DNA from: Leptobrachium leishanense
Lineage: Eukaryota > Chordata > Amphibia > Anura > Megophryidae
Assembly: GCA_009667805.1 (NCBI GenBank)
Contig: CM019063.1
Coordinates: forward strand, 189,406,661-189,470,660
DNA: 64,000 nucleotides
Direction of reading: 5' to 3'
The notes beneath the pieces are model-generated. The model was not told where the DNA came from and searched no databases. It saw only the letters and a list, made by a program, of their open reading frames with translations. Both the position numbers and the translations under genes were made by a program. This document shows, one piece after another, positions 32,418 through 43,562 of this stretch (position 1 is the first letter of the stretch; every line of letters starts with the position of its first letter).

Positions 32418-33654
32418 CCCTTTCGCTGCTGAGGCGTTTCACGGCTCTGTGCTGAGCTCATTTTTACCTGTTTCGCTCACCATGTTTAAACGTGATTTGA
32501 AGGCTTATTTTAGTATATGACCCAGACATATTATATATCGTTCTTTCCGTCAGACTCGGCAGATTCATAATATGTATACGTCATGTCCTGTCTCTATATA
32601 TATATATTATAACAAAAATGCAATAAAATATGAATTTTCAATTATTTACAACGTGTAAAGTGATTTTTTTCCACATTTTAACAAGCGAGCAATTGCAGTA
32701 ATATTTTGTATGGGGGTGCGCTTGTTAAAAAAAATTAGAAATGGGGACTCGTTACATTTTGTTTTGGGGAAAATTACGCGATTTTTAACAAACGCACCGC
32801 ATACAAAAATCATTAGTGCAGCATCATTGTTCACATTATAATTGAAATGGGAACAATATTGCTGCATTAACGAACCAAAAAAAAGAAAAAAAACTTGTTT
32901 ATTTTTTTTTATAATTTTTTTTAAAATATTTTTTATTTCTATTTTTATTTTTTATTTTTTATTTTTTTTTTAAAAACTTTTTTTATACTCATGTTTGGTA
33001 TCGTTGGAACGGCCATGCTCTGGCCGATCCAACAATATCAAACATTAACCCCTAACTGCCACGGATCGGGAGATAGGGGGTTCATTGGCACCCCCTATCT
33101 CCACCATTGGTGGCAGTTAGGGGTTAACTACAGGACTGGCGTCATCGTGCTATGCACGATGACGCCAGTCCTCAGGGGGAGTTCTCGGAGGCTTGGCCAA
33201 CATCCAAGATGTCGGCCAGCTCCGGAAAAGGATCACGAACCGGCGCTTTTCGGCGCCGATTCGTGATCCGGCCCCCATGGGGTTAATTCCAGGTACCGTT
33301 AGGAAGGGCAGGCTGTGCCCTTCCACACGGTGCCTGGGTTAACCCCCTGCACGCCGCCGATCGGGAGGGAGAGAGGTCCGAAGGAACCCCCCTCCCTTTC
33401 AGGCGCCTCCTCCGCACATGCGGGGGGCGCCTGAATTAGATGTCATTGCGCCGCCGCGATGACATCTAATTAGGCCGGCGGCGGTTCCGGGTGCTGAGCT
33501 GACATCGAGGATGTCAGCCCGCACCGGGGGGCACAGCGATCGGCCGGAACCCGGCCGATCGCTGGCCCCAAAGGGCGGACACGCTCAGCGCGGCCTCCGC
33601 AAGGAACGCTACCTGCGGGTGGACGCGCTGAGCGCATGCTCCGCAGCGAAAGGG
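32418..33654 (+). mobile_element. TTAA-flanked hairpin-array element, copy 4
   Basis: TTAA at 32414-32417 and 33655-33658. Ends CCCTTTCGCTGCTGAGG and TCCGCAGCGAAAGGG. Same orientation and nearly the same length (1237 bp) as copy 1, with the same ordered hairpins between 32993 and 33650. Its termini are better matched than those of copy 1, so it is the best reference copy here. The short frames in it are artefacts. Confidence 0.9.
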
Positions 33655-33658
33655 TTAA

Positions 33659-34028
33659 TAAAGGATTATTGTCCTTTTTTGGTTTCTCAGTGAATTGGGG
33701 TTTAATGGTTTGGATTGGTCACAAAAGGGCTATCTGCAGTTACTCTCTGCTCAGGCAAAAACATGCCATCCCTCTCTCGTAACCTGGACCTCTTTCATTT
33801 ATTGAACCGATAAAGCAATAAAGCAATAAAGCTTTGTTCTTTTGAAGTCTCCTGTGCAGTTAACAGTAAAATATAGACCTCAATATTTCTCGTTGCTCTG
33901 CAGCGATACATAGAAAGCAATGAAGGAGAAAGAAATGTTTTTACTTCCAAGATGACTGTTTTTGTTCCTGACCCATAGTTACCTTATGTTTGAAGAGGAT
34001 TACTATCTCATGTGACAGGGTTCTGTGG
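33659..34028. other. No recognisable feature
   Basis: AT-rich spacer between two mobile elements. Confidence 0.4.
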
Positions 34029-34030
34029 TA

Positions 34031-34326
34031 GGCCAGGGTCAGATGAGCGCACTACGTTCGTCCATACTGACGTGTCTCCCGATGACGACCAGTGTTGTGA
34101 CGCTAAGACGGGGACAGCCACACGCTGTAGCGCGCGTACGAATTGTGCATGCTACAGCAGGCGTGCTGCCGACGTGCTGAAAGTCTCAACGTCGAATGCG
34201 CATCCATAGGACGATCGAGCCTTGCAGCGCTGAGCACACTAACTGTGCTCAGCGAGGTGGCCAGATGGGCGTTAGAGTGGAAGGACGTTCCTTCCACTCT
34301 GAAAAACGATCGTATGACCCCGGCCT
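34031..34326. mobile_element. Family C GC-rich MITE, copy C1
   Basis: GGCCAGGGTCAGATGAGCGC to ATCGTATGACCCCGGCC, ending in TTA. Contains an internal hairpin GAGTGGAAGGAC/GTTCCTTCCACTC. Related copies: 37079-37336, 49632-50081 and 61615-62042. Non-coding. Confidence 0.75.
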
Positions 34327-34762
34327 TAGGTGCTAAATTTATACTATTGCAAGGCGACCTGTTATATTTTGGTGTGGTGCTATCCACATGACTGGAAACG
34401 ATAATTCATATCTGGGTGCTGTGTTTTGTATTTTGTTTTTCCATTTTATTGGTGATTTGATAATCATTTGAAATGCTGGAGAGAAAAAAGATGTGGAATT
34501 TGTTGATTTTCTTAATTCTGCAGTTTTTTTTATTTTAGTGGCATAATGCAGCTATTTCATATAGGTCTAACAACCTATGAGGGATTTGCAATGTTTAGTT
34601 GATATGTCCCTAGTCTATACAACTATCTTTCAGTTTGACCAGATTTGTGAAACACTTTGATTTGCCTATTTTGTTTCATATACAAATCCAAAGCTTGAAC
34701 ATTTAGTACAGAACTCTGTAATAGATGTGTGAGCATATAAGATCAATTTATGACATAAATAC
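34327..34762. other. No recognisable feature
   Basis: AT-rich, no coding sequence seen. Confidence 0.4.
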
Positions 34763-34765
34763 TAA

Positions 34766-35455
34766 GGGCTCTATTACATTCTCTGCGCAATAAAAAAAAA
34801 CGTGATCGCGTGAAAATTAACATGGTATTACGATCCGAGCGCATTTTTTCTTCCTTCAACATTTTTCGTGTGCAAATCCGACGCGCAAAGCCGTTCGCAA
34901 ATGAACGATGAGTGCAGGAATCGGTGGGCAGACTGTTTTGTCACGGGATTCAGCCAACATCAATCACCCATTTCCAATAAAATATTTACAAACTAAAAAA
35001 AAGAAGAAAAAAAGAATTAACAACCACCAGCCAAAAAAAGAAAAAATTAACAATGACACGCTTTATTAATTTTAATGTTTGGGTATGTGTAGAATGTGTA
35101 ATTGTACTGTGCTGTATTTTTTTTTCGTGCTGGTGTATTTCGTTTTGCTCAGAACGATCACATTTACAGTTACCACCTGCTTTTCAAAGACGTTACAAAA
35201 ATGTGCGCAAACTTTCGTTGCGGGAAGATTGTAATACCATCTGCATACCAGCGCACGAACGCATCTGCGCTGACAATGTTAAGTATAGGATGCGCGCAGG
35301 AAAATTCATTCGCGCAGGGTCAATCGCGGTAGACGATTACGCTCATCGTTTGCGCGAACGTCATAATACGACGTTCTGCGCGAATGGTTTTGCACTCGCG
35401 CAAATGCTCATTTGTGCACGCGCAAAACAAATGCGCGAAGAATGTAATAGGGCCC
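34766..35455. mobile_element. Family B MITE, complete copy B2
   Basis: Inverted ends GGGCTCTATTACATTCTC and GAAGAATGTAATAGGGCCC, with TAA on each side (34763-34765 and 35456-35458). A 3-bp TWA duplication fits PIF/Harbinger elements; this is inference. The interior is rich in GCGC words and carries no transposase. Partial copies: 3600-4155 and 60897-62053. Confidence 0.85.
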
Positions 35456-35458
35456 TAA

Positions 35459-35939
35459 GTAGGTAATCATTTAAAAAAACAACATGGAATAGTCTGAAGG
35501 ATTTTCCAGGACATTGACATGCTTAAATGTCTAGAGTGTGGCCGTGATAGTTTCAGTATTTAGTTCAGTACTTTGCCAAGATAACTGCTCTGTCTTTTCC
35601 AGTGATGCCTAATGAGGTTAGAGAATACACAGCAAAGAGGATTTCAGACTATTCCTCCAAAATCTCTCCAGATCCTTCAAATGTCAAGGTCAAAGCTGGT
35701 GGAATCTCCTGTTCAGTTCACTCCACGGGTCCTATCACCTGGTGTGAGAAAAAATTTTGCGTGAGTCGCCTGACGACCTACTAACAGACCACCTTGTCCG
35801 CGGGAGTATGTGTACAAGGTCGTTTAGCGCACGCTAGGGAAACACTAAGACCCGGGCTGAGACCCAGCGCTAATGCGGTTGTGTACACTGTACAGGATAG
35901 AACCTTGTATAAGTTTGAACACATCCAGCGAATAACCCT
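35459..35939. other. No recognisable feature
   Basis: No gene or repeat recognised. Confidence 0.4.
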
Positions 35940-35947
35940 CACACTCC

Positions 35948-36898
35948 CAGTGGCGTCACAAGGGGGGGCAGGGGTGCAGCCCGCACCGGGTGACACCACC
36001 CCCTAGGGTGACACCCTAAAAAAAATATATTTTTTTCTTTACACAAAAATATTTTGCCAAGAAGGATACATTGAGCTTTCTCTCCTTTTTAAGTATGTCC
36101 TGGGTAGGCAAGGCCTAGGGTGGCACTTTCCAGGGGGCAGAAACAAAACCCACCACCGAAGGGGATATTCACAGAGCACCGAAATGACGCAGACCTTTCA
36201 GTGTTCTGTTGTTCCACACACTTTGGAGAATCAAATTTCCCCGGTGAATTCACTGCAGGGTCCCTGAAGTGCAGAGAATCAGCCACCAAATGGTGCCGCA
36301 ATCCCGTTGCCCCTGTTTTAAAAAAACCTACTTAACGAAAATGTCTGGAATTTACATATAAGATCCTATGAATGAAAATAAAAAGGTCTGTTACAGAAAA
36401 AAGAAAAAATGCTATTAGAATTTTTTTTAAAAATGCCTAAAAGATACAAAAAAAACTTAAATAAAGAGATTTTTTTAATACAGATTAAAAGAATAACTGT
36501 TTATTAGATATTGGATAAAAACAGGAATATTTTTTACATTGAAACCTATGGGGTTTGCCTGAATAAACCTGCCGAATGAAACCGCCGGACATCAGGACAT
36601 TTCTCTGCTGTTCGGTGTTCTCTGAACAGATTAACCATTACTTCTCTATGGGGACTTTCACTGCCTTCGAACAGGCACCGTACTTGCTGGCAGTTCGCCA
36701 AAATTTGTGTATGAGCATATCACAGAGCTCCACAGCAATACACCTCACAGTAATGTGGGCCGTGTATGAGCATTCAGTGTTATATGGGAGTACTGAATTA
36801 TGAGTAAGAGTAGCTAAAAAAAGAAACCGCAAAACTCGGGGGGTGGGTAACACCATGAGTTACCGCACCGGGTGACACCAACCCTAATGACGCCACTG
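35948..36898. mobile_element. hAT-type element carrying family A and LINE-tail relics
   Basis: Inverted ends CAGTGGCGTCAC and TGACGCCACTG with a perfect 8-bp duplication CACACTCC (35940-35947 and 36899-36906). CACCGGGTGACACCA motifs lie near both ends. Inside are a decayed LINE tail (about 36050-36105) and much of a family A MITE (about 36155-36720, GGATATTCACAGAGCACCGA). No transposase. A second copy of the composite is inverted at 46818-47775. Confidence 0.9.
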
Positions 36899-37014
36899 CA
36901 CACTCCTACTTTATTAAGCTCCTCCAAGGTGGCCGTATCATCCATGTTTTCATGCACACATGTATTAAGGCTGATGGGCATTGCATGATAAATGCCACCC
37001 AACAGCATGTATAG

Positions 37015-37650
37015 TTGTGTGAAAAAGTGTTGGCCCCTTTCCTGATTTTTTATTTTTTTGCACATTTGTCACACTTTAGGCCCCCGGCACACGAGCGTAT
37101 TTTTGCCTCATGTGCGCCCGCACTTCCCTGCGTCCGTGGGTTTTTGACGGGGAAAGCCCTCCACCGGACGTGAAAAAGGCCTCCCCGTCAAAAAGCTAAA
37201 CGGACGCTGAAAGTATACAAAGCGCGATTCTCCATAGGAGGATCGTGCTTTGTACGCTGAGCGCAGAGAATGGAAGGAACGCCCACTTTCACGGACGTTC
37301 CTTCCATTCTCTCAAAACGCTCGTGTGCCAGGGGCCTTAATGTTTAATGTTAATTTCAGATCATCAAACAATTTTAAATATTAGTCAAAGATAACACAAG
37401 TAAACACAACATGCAGTTTTAAAATGAAGCTTTTTATTATTAAGGGAAAACAAAATCCAAACCCACATGGCCCTGTGTGAAAAAGTGCTTGCCCCCTAAC
37501 CTAATAACTGGTTGGGCCACCCTTAGCAGCAAGAACTGCAATCAAGCGTTTGTGATAACTTGCAATGAGTCTGTTTCAGCGCTGTGGAGGAATTTTGGTC
37601 CACTCATCTTTTGCAGAATCGTTGTAATTCAGCCACATTTTCCTTTGCGC
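37015..37650 (-). pseudogene. Tc1-like transposon 3' fragment (split by a MITE)
   Basis: On the minus strand, about 37640-37500 encodes a Tc1 transposase C-terminus (NVAELQRFCK, EWTKIPPQR, NRLIASYHKRLIAVL, AAKGGPTSY then stop) with one internal stop in place of a Cys codon. The 3' flank holds two copies of the GTGTGAAAAAGTG motif (37018 and 37476), a likely direct-repeat part of its terminal repeat. A family C MITE is inserted at 37079-37336. The catalytic residues are not present in the retained part. Confidence 0.8.
37079..37336. mobile_element. Family C MITE, copy C2
   Basis: GGCCCCCGGCACACGAGCG to CGCTCGTGTGCCAGGGGCC, flanked by TTA on both sides. It interrupts the Tc1 fragment. Internal hairpin GAATGGAAGGAACG / CGTTCCTTCCATTC. 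Confidence 0.82.
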
Positions 37651-37787
37651 CCAGGCCGCGATGTTTATGAAGAAGAATGTAAATCATGCCTTTCAACTAT
37701 ACCTTGCACTGTGGGAGAAAGAGCGTATGCAGTGCTTTTAAATCAAGTACAAAAACGTGATATCGTGCAAGAATCGAATCAATATAA

Positions 37788-38303
37788 TACTGTAGATACT
37801 CGAGTATACCGCTAGATTTTGGTGACAAAAATTTACATTAAAATTGGAGAGGTCGCGTTATATTCGAGACATCTGCATTGCGTGTAAAAAAAAACAAAAA
37901 AACTTTCCTTGCTCTGGATCCCAAGTCTCCCGGAACTTCCGGTAGTCTCGCTGAAGTGAATATGGGCTCCCTGATGCTTTCAAACACTTCCGGAACTCCT
38001 GGATTCAGGAGAGGTGGGATCCATCACGGCCAGAGAGCACGCTCGGTTTAAGCCAATTATTCACCTCACTCAGGCTTCATACTTCGTTGCAACTGCAATC
38101 ATTCTAGAGCAGAGCACCCTGGCTTGGCCTGAGGGGTAGCCTGACTGTGTTACGAGAACCTGGAAGGACTTTAATTGTTTACCTATACAGTAAAATTTTG
38201 TTGCTCGCGTTATATTCGAGTCTTGAGTATACTCTCATTTCCATAATAAATCTTTGTCCACTGTGTTATATTCGGGTCGCGCTACACTCGAGTATCTACG
38301 GTA
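37788..38303. mobile_element. 516-bp TIR element with ACTCGAGTAT ends
   Basis: TACTGTAGATACTCGAGTA on the left and ACTCGAGTATCTACGGTA on the right, about 25 bp with three mismatches. CGCGTTATATTCGAG occurs inside on both halves (37854 and 38207). Non-coding; superfamily not assigned. Confidence 0.7.
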
Positions 38304-38816
38304 CCTATTTAATAATGTCACTGAAAAAACACGACAACTTGTGTACATGGAAAAATATGTAAAAAATATATAGTGCAATAATGTACGTAACAAAGTCCTA
38401 TGTGCATTGAATGACCCTAAAAGTTCACACTCACATGGGATAGAGCCTGTTTATAACTGGGGTGGCACTGCCCTTGCAGCTTGTTCCAGAAATTCTAAAA
38501 TATCAGGAAAATACTAGAGAACGTCATAGGGCGGTATATAAGTAATCCTCTGAATATAAATATACAAAACCAGATCCACTCACCTGGTGAGGAGCCTATT
38601 ACAACACCGGCTCAAGGGATTTTATTTATTTATTTTATTTATAAAGGATTTTACCAGGAAGGATACATTGAGATTTCTCTCGTTTTCAAGTATGTCCTGG
38701 GTTCGAGAACATTGAGTGGTTACAGAAATACAAAATAGTAAAATGCAAGATATTAACACAGGACCAAATATACAGATTAACAGAAAAATAAATATGGAGG
38801 AAATGTAGTCATTATG

Positions 38817-41800
38817 TTACATGTTTACAGTGTGCATTTTATTGAGGTATGCTAATAGGGAGCTCTTAAGGGACTTTAGACTGGGGGAAGATTTGACGGC
38901 GTCTGGGAGGTTATTCCATATTTGCGGTGCTCTGTAGGAAAATGCGGATCGAGACATTTTCTTTTTGTATTGCGGTATTGCAAGTAAGGTGCTGGTCCTG
39001 GATCTGAGGTTATAGGATGAGGGAACTGCTGGGGGAAGCAGCATATTCAGGTAGGGTGGTAGCTTCCCAGAAAAGCTCTTAAACACCAGGTTGGAAAGGT
39101 GAAGGGTGCGTCTAGAGTCCAGCGATGGCCAGTTTAGTTCTTTTAACATGTCACAATGGTGGGTCATGTAGTTACATTGTAGCACAAAGCGACAGAATGA
39201 GTTATACAATGTAGTAAGTTTCTGGAGGTGTGTTTGCGGGGCGGCTGCATACACTACATCTCCGTATTCAATGGCTGGCATAAGCATTTGTTGTACAATC
39301 TGCTTTCTTACCGCGGGGCTCAGGCAGGATTTGTTTCTGTACAGGCACCTAGTTTGGGGTAAAGTTTAGATGAGAGTTTTTCGATGTGGGGGCCAAAAGA
39401 TAGATTTGGGTCTAACCACATACCTAGGTATTTGAGAGAGGTGACTGTGGTCAGTGTGCCGTTTGATTTTGTCCCAACACATAGATGGGGTGTTTGCAAT
39501 TTGTGTAGTTTAGGTGCAGTTCCAAAGAGCATTGTAACCGTTTTGTCAGTATTTAGAAAAAGTTTGTTATTTGCTATCCACTTTTCTACCCCTGTGAATT
39601 CTTCTTGCAGCACGGCCTCCAGCTGCGGGAGATTTGGTTTGCTGGTATAGATTACCGTGTCGTCTGCGTACATGTGTACAGTTGAAGCTTTGCAGACATT
39701 GGGCAGATCGTTTATGAATATTGTGAATAGCAGGGGGCCAAGTATCGAGCCTTGGGGTACACCGCACGTGACTGGGAGGGGAAGGGAAGTGCTGTCAGAA
39801 ATGGACACAAATTGAGACCTGTCAGACACATATGATTGGAACCAGGTTAACATACTATCACCAATACCAGAGTTTTTAAGTTTTTGTAATAGGATGCCAT
39901 GGTCTACTGTGTCAAAAGCCTTGGCAAAGTCAAGGAAGATGGCTCCAGTTAGATTTCCTTGTTCCATGCCCGCTTGGATATCATTACAAACTTTTAAAAG
40001 GGCAGTTGTAGTTGAATGGTTTGGACGAAAGCCTGATTGATCTGGGGTTAAATAGTTCTGATACTGATAATAATCACGTAATTGAGTGTAGACACATTTT
40101 TCCAGAATTTTGACATTACAGGGAGCAGTGATATCGGGCGGTAGTTGGATACCAAAGTATTGTCTCCACTTTTATGGATAGGTACCACCCTTGCAGTCTT
40201 CCAGAGTATGGGTATGTATCCAGTTGCCAGTGATTCATTAATCAGGGTTGCGACAGGTTTAGCAATTGCTGGTGCACTGATTTTCAGCAGCATTGCTGGG
40301 ATTTGATCAGGTCCAGACTGGTATTTCATTTTTTGGTTACGGAGAAGTTTAGTGATGGCACCGACAGGCACAGGCCTAAAACTGAATAGGTCTGGGTTAC
40401 GGGGTTTTTGCACTGTTGGTGGGTCCTGACCTTCATGCGGCCTTTCTGATTGCGTTTCATTTCCTAGCTTAGCAATGAGGGTGGTGGCGCATCCAACAAA
40501 ATAATTATTAAAAGCATTTGCTACATCTAGGGGGTGTTGTACAGTTTGGTTGTTTACTTTTAAAGCAGCTGGTTGGGAGTGGCTGGGGGGTGCTTGTATG
40601 TTACTTATGATTTTCCAAAAATTTCTGGGGTTTGATATGTTATTGTTTACATTTTCATTGAAGTATTGGGCTTTAGCCATTTTTGTTTCTTTTGTGCATT
40701 CATTCCGGCATTTTCGGTATTCACAGTGATCGTTCATGGATCCAGTACTCTTGAACTTTGACCACAGGGAGTCTCTAAACTGGTACATATGCGTGAGGTC
40801 AGCTGTAACCCAGGGGAGATGGGCCCCTTTTACTCGCACTTTACGCAGCGGGGCATGGGAATTCCAGACTTGCAGGAGCTCAGACTGAAAGTATTCAACT
40901 GCACAGTCTAGGTCTGGGATTAGGTTTAGCCTGTACCAGGGGAGCTGTATGAGATCACTTAGGAAGGATTCAAGAATAAATTTCTTGAAAGACCTGGTGG
41001 TTATTACCTTTGGGGGAGATTTCAAGGCCTTTATTTTGCGGACGCAATACACTAGACAATGGTCACTAAAACTATTAGCAAGAACGCCTGCCTCCTGTAT
41101 TCTATCAGGAGATGAGGAGAGAATCCAGTCCAGCAAGGTATGGTTAGGGCTTTTCATATTAATGCGAGTGGGGAGGAGATTAATTGAGTTAGCTGCAAAG
41201 TTTTAAATAGTGTGCAGTGTTTATTGTTTTTAGGATTTAGCCAATCTGTATTAAAATCACCGAGGACCAGCAGTTCACTTTTTTGGTTTTGGGCAAGTAG
41301 GTTATTAAGGATTTGAGATATGTCAGAGAGGGAGTGCACTGGAGAGCTTGGTGGGCGATAGAATCCAGCAACAATGATTGATTTACTGAATGGGATCTCA
41401 ATTATACCAGAGAGGAAATCAAAGGTGACAGGAGAGCTAGAAGTCTGTAAGGGGGTGAACTTTATGGACTCCTCAACATAAATAACAATTCCCCCTCCTC
41501 TCTTTGCTCTGTCTTTTCTATAACATGAATACCCCTGTATTGATATGGCAGAGTCTGGTACTTTTGGGGTTAACCACGACTCTGTGAGCACCAAGACTTT
41601 GGGTTTGTAATAGCAGCACCAAGCCTGAAGCTCATCCAATTTAGGGAGTAAACTTCGGATGTTACAGTGCACGAATGAGAGGCCTTTTTTAGTGGGGAGA
41701 CTAAAGGTTGTGTCACCTATAGGACCAGGGTTAGATTCCACATCGTTTGCCAGGGAGAGTAGCAGAATGAATAGAAATTTGGACAGAGTTTTCTTTTGGT

Positions 41801-42296
41801 GATACTGTAATTGCACAGTATTAAATCTCTGTGTGGGGGTAGGAGGGCTGGACTTTAGCACTCTCCACCAGCACTCAGCTGACAGGTTAGAAGAACCAAG
41901 TAGGCTGGGGTGTATAGGGACTTGATTTCCATCCTGGGGAAATTGGAAAGGTGTATAGAGGGCGAGGGTAGCTTTGGAGAGAAGGGAGGCGAGAGAAAAG
42001 AGAAGTAGTAGTGGTATATACATTATAGAGAAAGGTTGCGGGTGAGAGTAGTTGGGTGGGCGAGAGTAGAGAAAGCAGGGATTTAATGAGGGAATGTATT
42101 GCAGCTGTGTAAGGAGTGTGATAGGAGGGTATAAATCAAATGAAAACTGTGGGGTGGGTGGGTGAGGGGAGGGTAGGGTGGGAACAAGTCCAGGAGAAAC
42201 CAGAGTGAGTTGCTGCCTGGGTCTGATGGGTGGGGAAGCGACGTAAGAATGCTTGCTGAGAGAGAAATAAATAATAATAAAAAAAAGAAAAGACAC
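38817..42296 (-). pseudogene. LINE endonuclease/reverse transcriptase polyprotein with 2A-like peptide
   Basis: Four consecutive frames: 42296-41154, 41157-40048, 39967-39320 and 39287-38817. The first has a proline- and leucine-rich leader, a hydrophobic stretch, DVESNPGP at residues 185-192, then an APE-type endonuclease (HCNIRSLLPKLDEL, LTESWL, GDFNTDW). The second continues it (SDHCLVYC) and enters the reverse transcriptase (VVPIHKSG, NYRPISLLP). The third has LDFAKAFDTVDH, GVPQGSILGPLL and the catalytic YADDT. The fourth is the C-terminal domain (AFSYRAPQIWNNLPD). Frameshifts near 41170, 40050 and 39340 break it; the catalytic residues survive. The protein would nick DNA and prime reverse transcription on its own RNA. 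Damage is light, suggesting fairly recent insertion. Confidence 0.9.
41721..41744 (-). other. 2A-like ribosome-skipping motif
   Basis: Codons GAT GTG GAA TCT AAC CCT GGT CCT on the minus strand encode DVESNPGP, the full consensus D-x-E-x-N-P-G-P. It follows a hydrophobic run (KFLFILLLSLAN) and precedes the endonuclease domain. In known 2A peptides the ribosome skips the bond between the last Gly and Pro. It lies in the intact first frame. 2A-like sequences are known from APE-type LINEs. Confidence 0.8.
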
Positions 42297-42436
42297 ATAA
42301 GATCAGAAGGGGTTTGGGGTGCAATAAAATTCGTAAACTCAGTGGTTCAGAACGGGGGGGGGAAATAGATAAGAACAAATGGTTCTAAGGTTAATTGAGC
42401 AGTGTCAAATGTGCCTAGCTACACATACTGAATACA

Positions 42437-42560
42437 TTGTATATATGTATGCATATTTTTCTCAGAGTAGCAATTAGGTCTACCAGCACAGGACTGAATA
42501 CATATGGAGAAACACACACACACTTAATACATGTATCCTATAAGTATATACAAAACTATA

Positions 42561-42595
<35 letters not shown>

Positions 42596-42656
42596 TTAAT
42601 ACATATATCCTATAAATATATACGAAAAAATTATATATATAAACACACACGCTGAC
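42437..42656. repeat. CA and TATA microsatellites
   Basis: (CA)n runs at about 42507-42520, 42570-42595 and 42640-42650, with repeated ATACATATATCCTATAA blocks between them. This is the 5' flank of the minus-strand LINE. Confidence 0.85.
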
Positions 42657-43562
42657 AAGTTACAGTGCAGTCATATTAAGCATAGGAGGCTAAGTATGGG
42701 TGATAGAAATTAGTCTGAGAAATCACCTTGCTGGGAAAAATTTACTTAGTGGAACGATGGAGGCCTGGGCATTCAACATCTTACTCGGTGATGTCTAACC
42801 GCACTGTTTCTGTAATTCCGAATAGTGGAGCCTGGCAATGGACGGATGAATTCAGGCACTCGATGGAACAGTCCAGCAGTATGGGAGCAGCAAAAAAGGA
42901 AAAAAAACAGGGCATATTAAAGAGCAATAAAAACAACATTTATAGAGGTCCTATGAATATGGACAACAGACTACAAGGTATAAGAGACAGGTTTCGCCTA
43001 ACAAATTCAGTTTCTTCAGTCTAGCTGTGAATTTCCCCTTATGGTGCAATTTCGTGACCATTCGGCTATTCAAAAAACTGTCAATTCAGCAAATATTGGC
43101 GAATTTCCAGCAAATACGGTGACCTTTGGCGGCAGTGAAATCCACTTAGAGATGTAATGGTTATTCTATTCAGAGAACACCGAACAGCACCGAAATGCCA
43201 GTGAAATGCCCTGATTTTCGCTAGTTTCATTCAACAGGTTTAATCAGGCGAATCCCATAGGTTTCAATGTAAAACAAATTTAATTTTTTCATTAAATATT
43301 TATTCAAACGTTTATTCTTTTATTTATTTATTTTTTTGGATTTTTGAGGGATTTTTAGGGATTTGTTTGGCGAATTTTATTTTCCGAATTCCTTAAAATG
43401 TTTTTTTTTTTGACCAGGTCTAACAGACCTGTTTTTTATTATCCATAGGACCTTATATATTATTCTCAGGCATTGTCATGCAGTAGTTTTTTTGGAAAAC
43501 ATCTTTTAGAAGTTGCATTTTTTCCTTCTTTTTTTACTCCGGTGGTGTGTTGGCTTTTTTCT

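Larger units (their letters stand above)
38622..42380 (-). mobile_element. Nearly full-length L2/CR1-group LINE
   Basis: A minus-strand non-LTR retrotransposon: 5' region near 42380, coding region 42296-38817, 3' UTR with the tail GGACATACTTGAAAACGAG and CCTTCCTGGTAAAATCC, ending in an (AAAT)-type repeat at about 38622-38640. The same tail ends the SINE at 9531-9728 and several fragments in the window. No separate ORF1 was recognised; the 5' end may be incomplete. Confidence 0.88.

Noticed and set aside
38817..42296. Host gene with reverse transcriptase-like domain
   Set aside because: Endonuclease plus RT order, 3' tail repeat and frameshifts identify a LINE.
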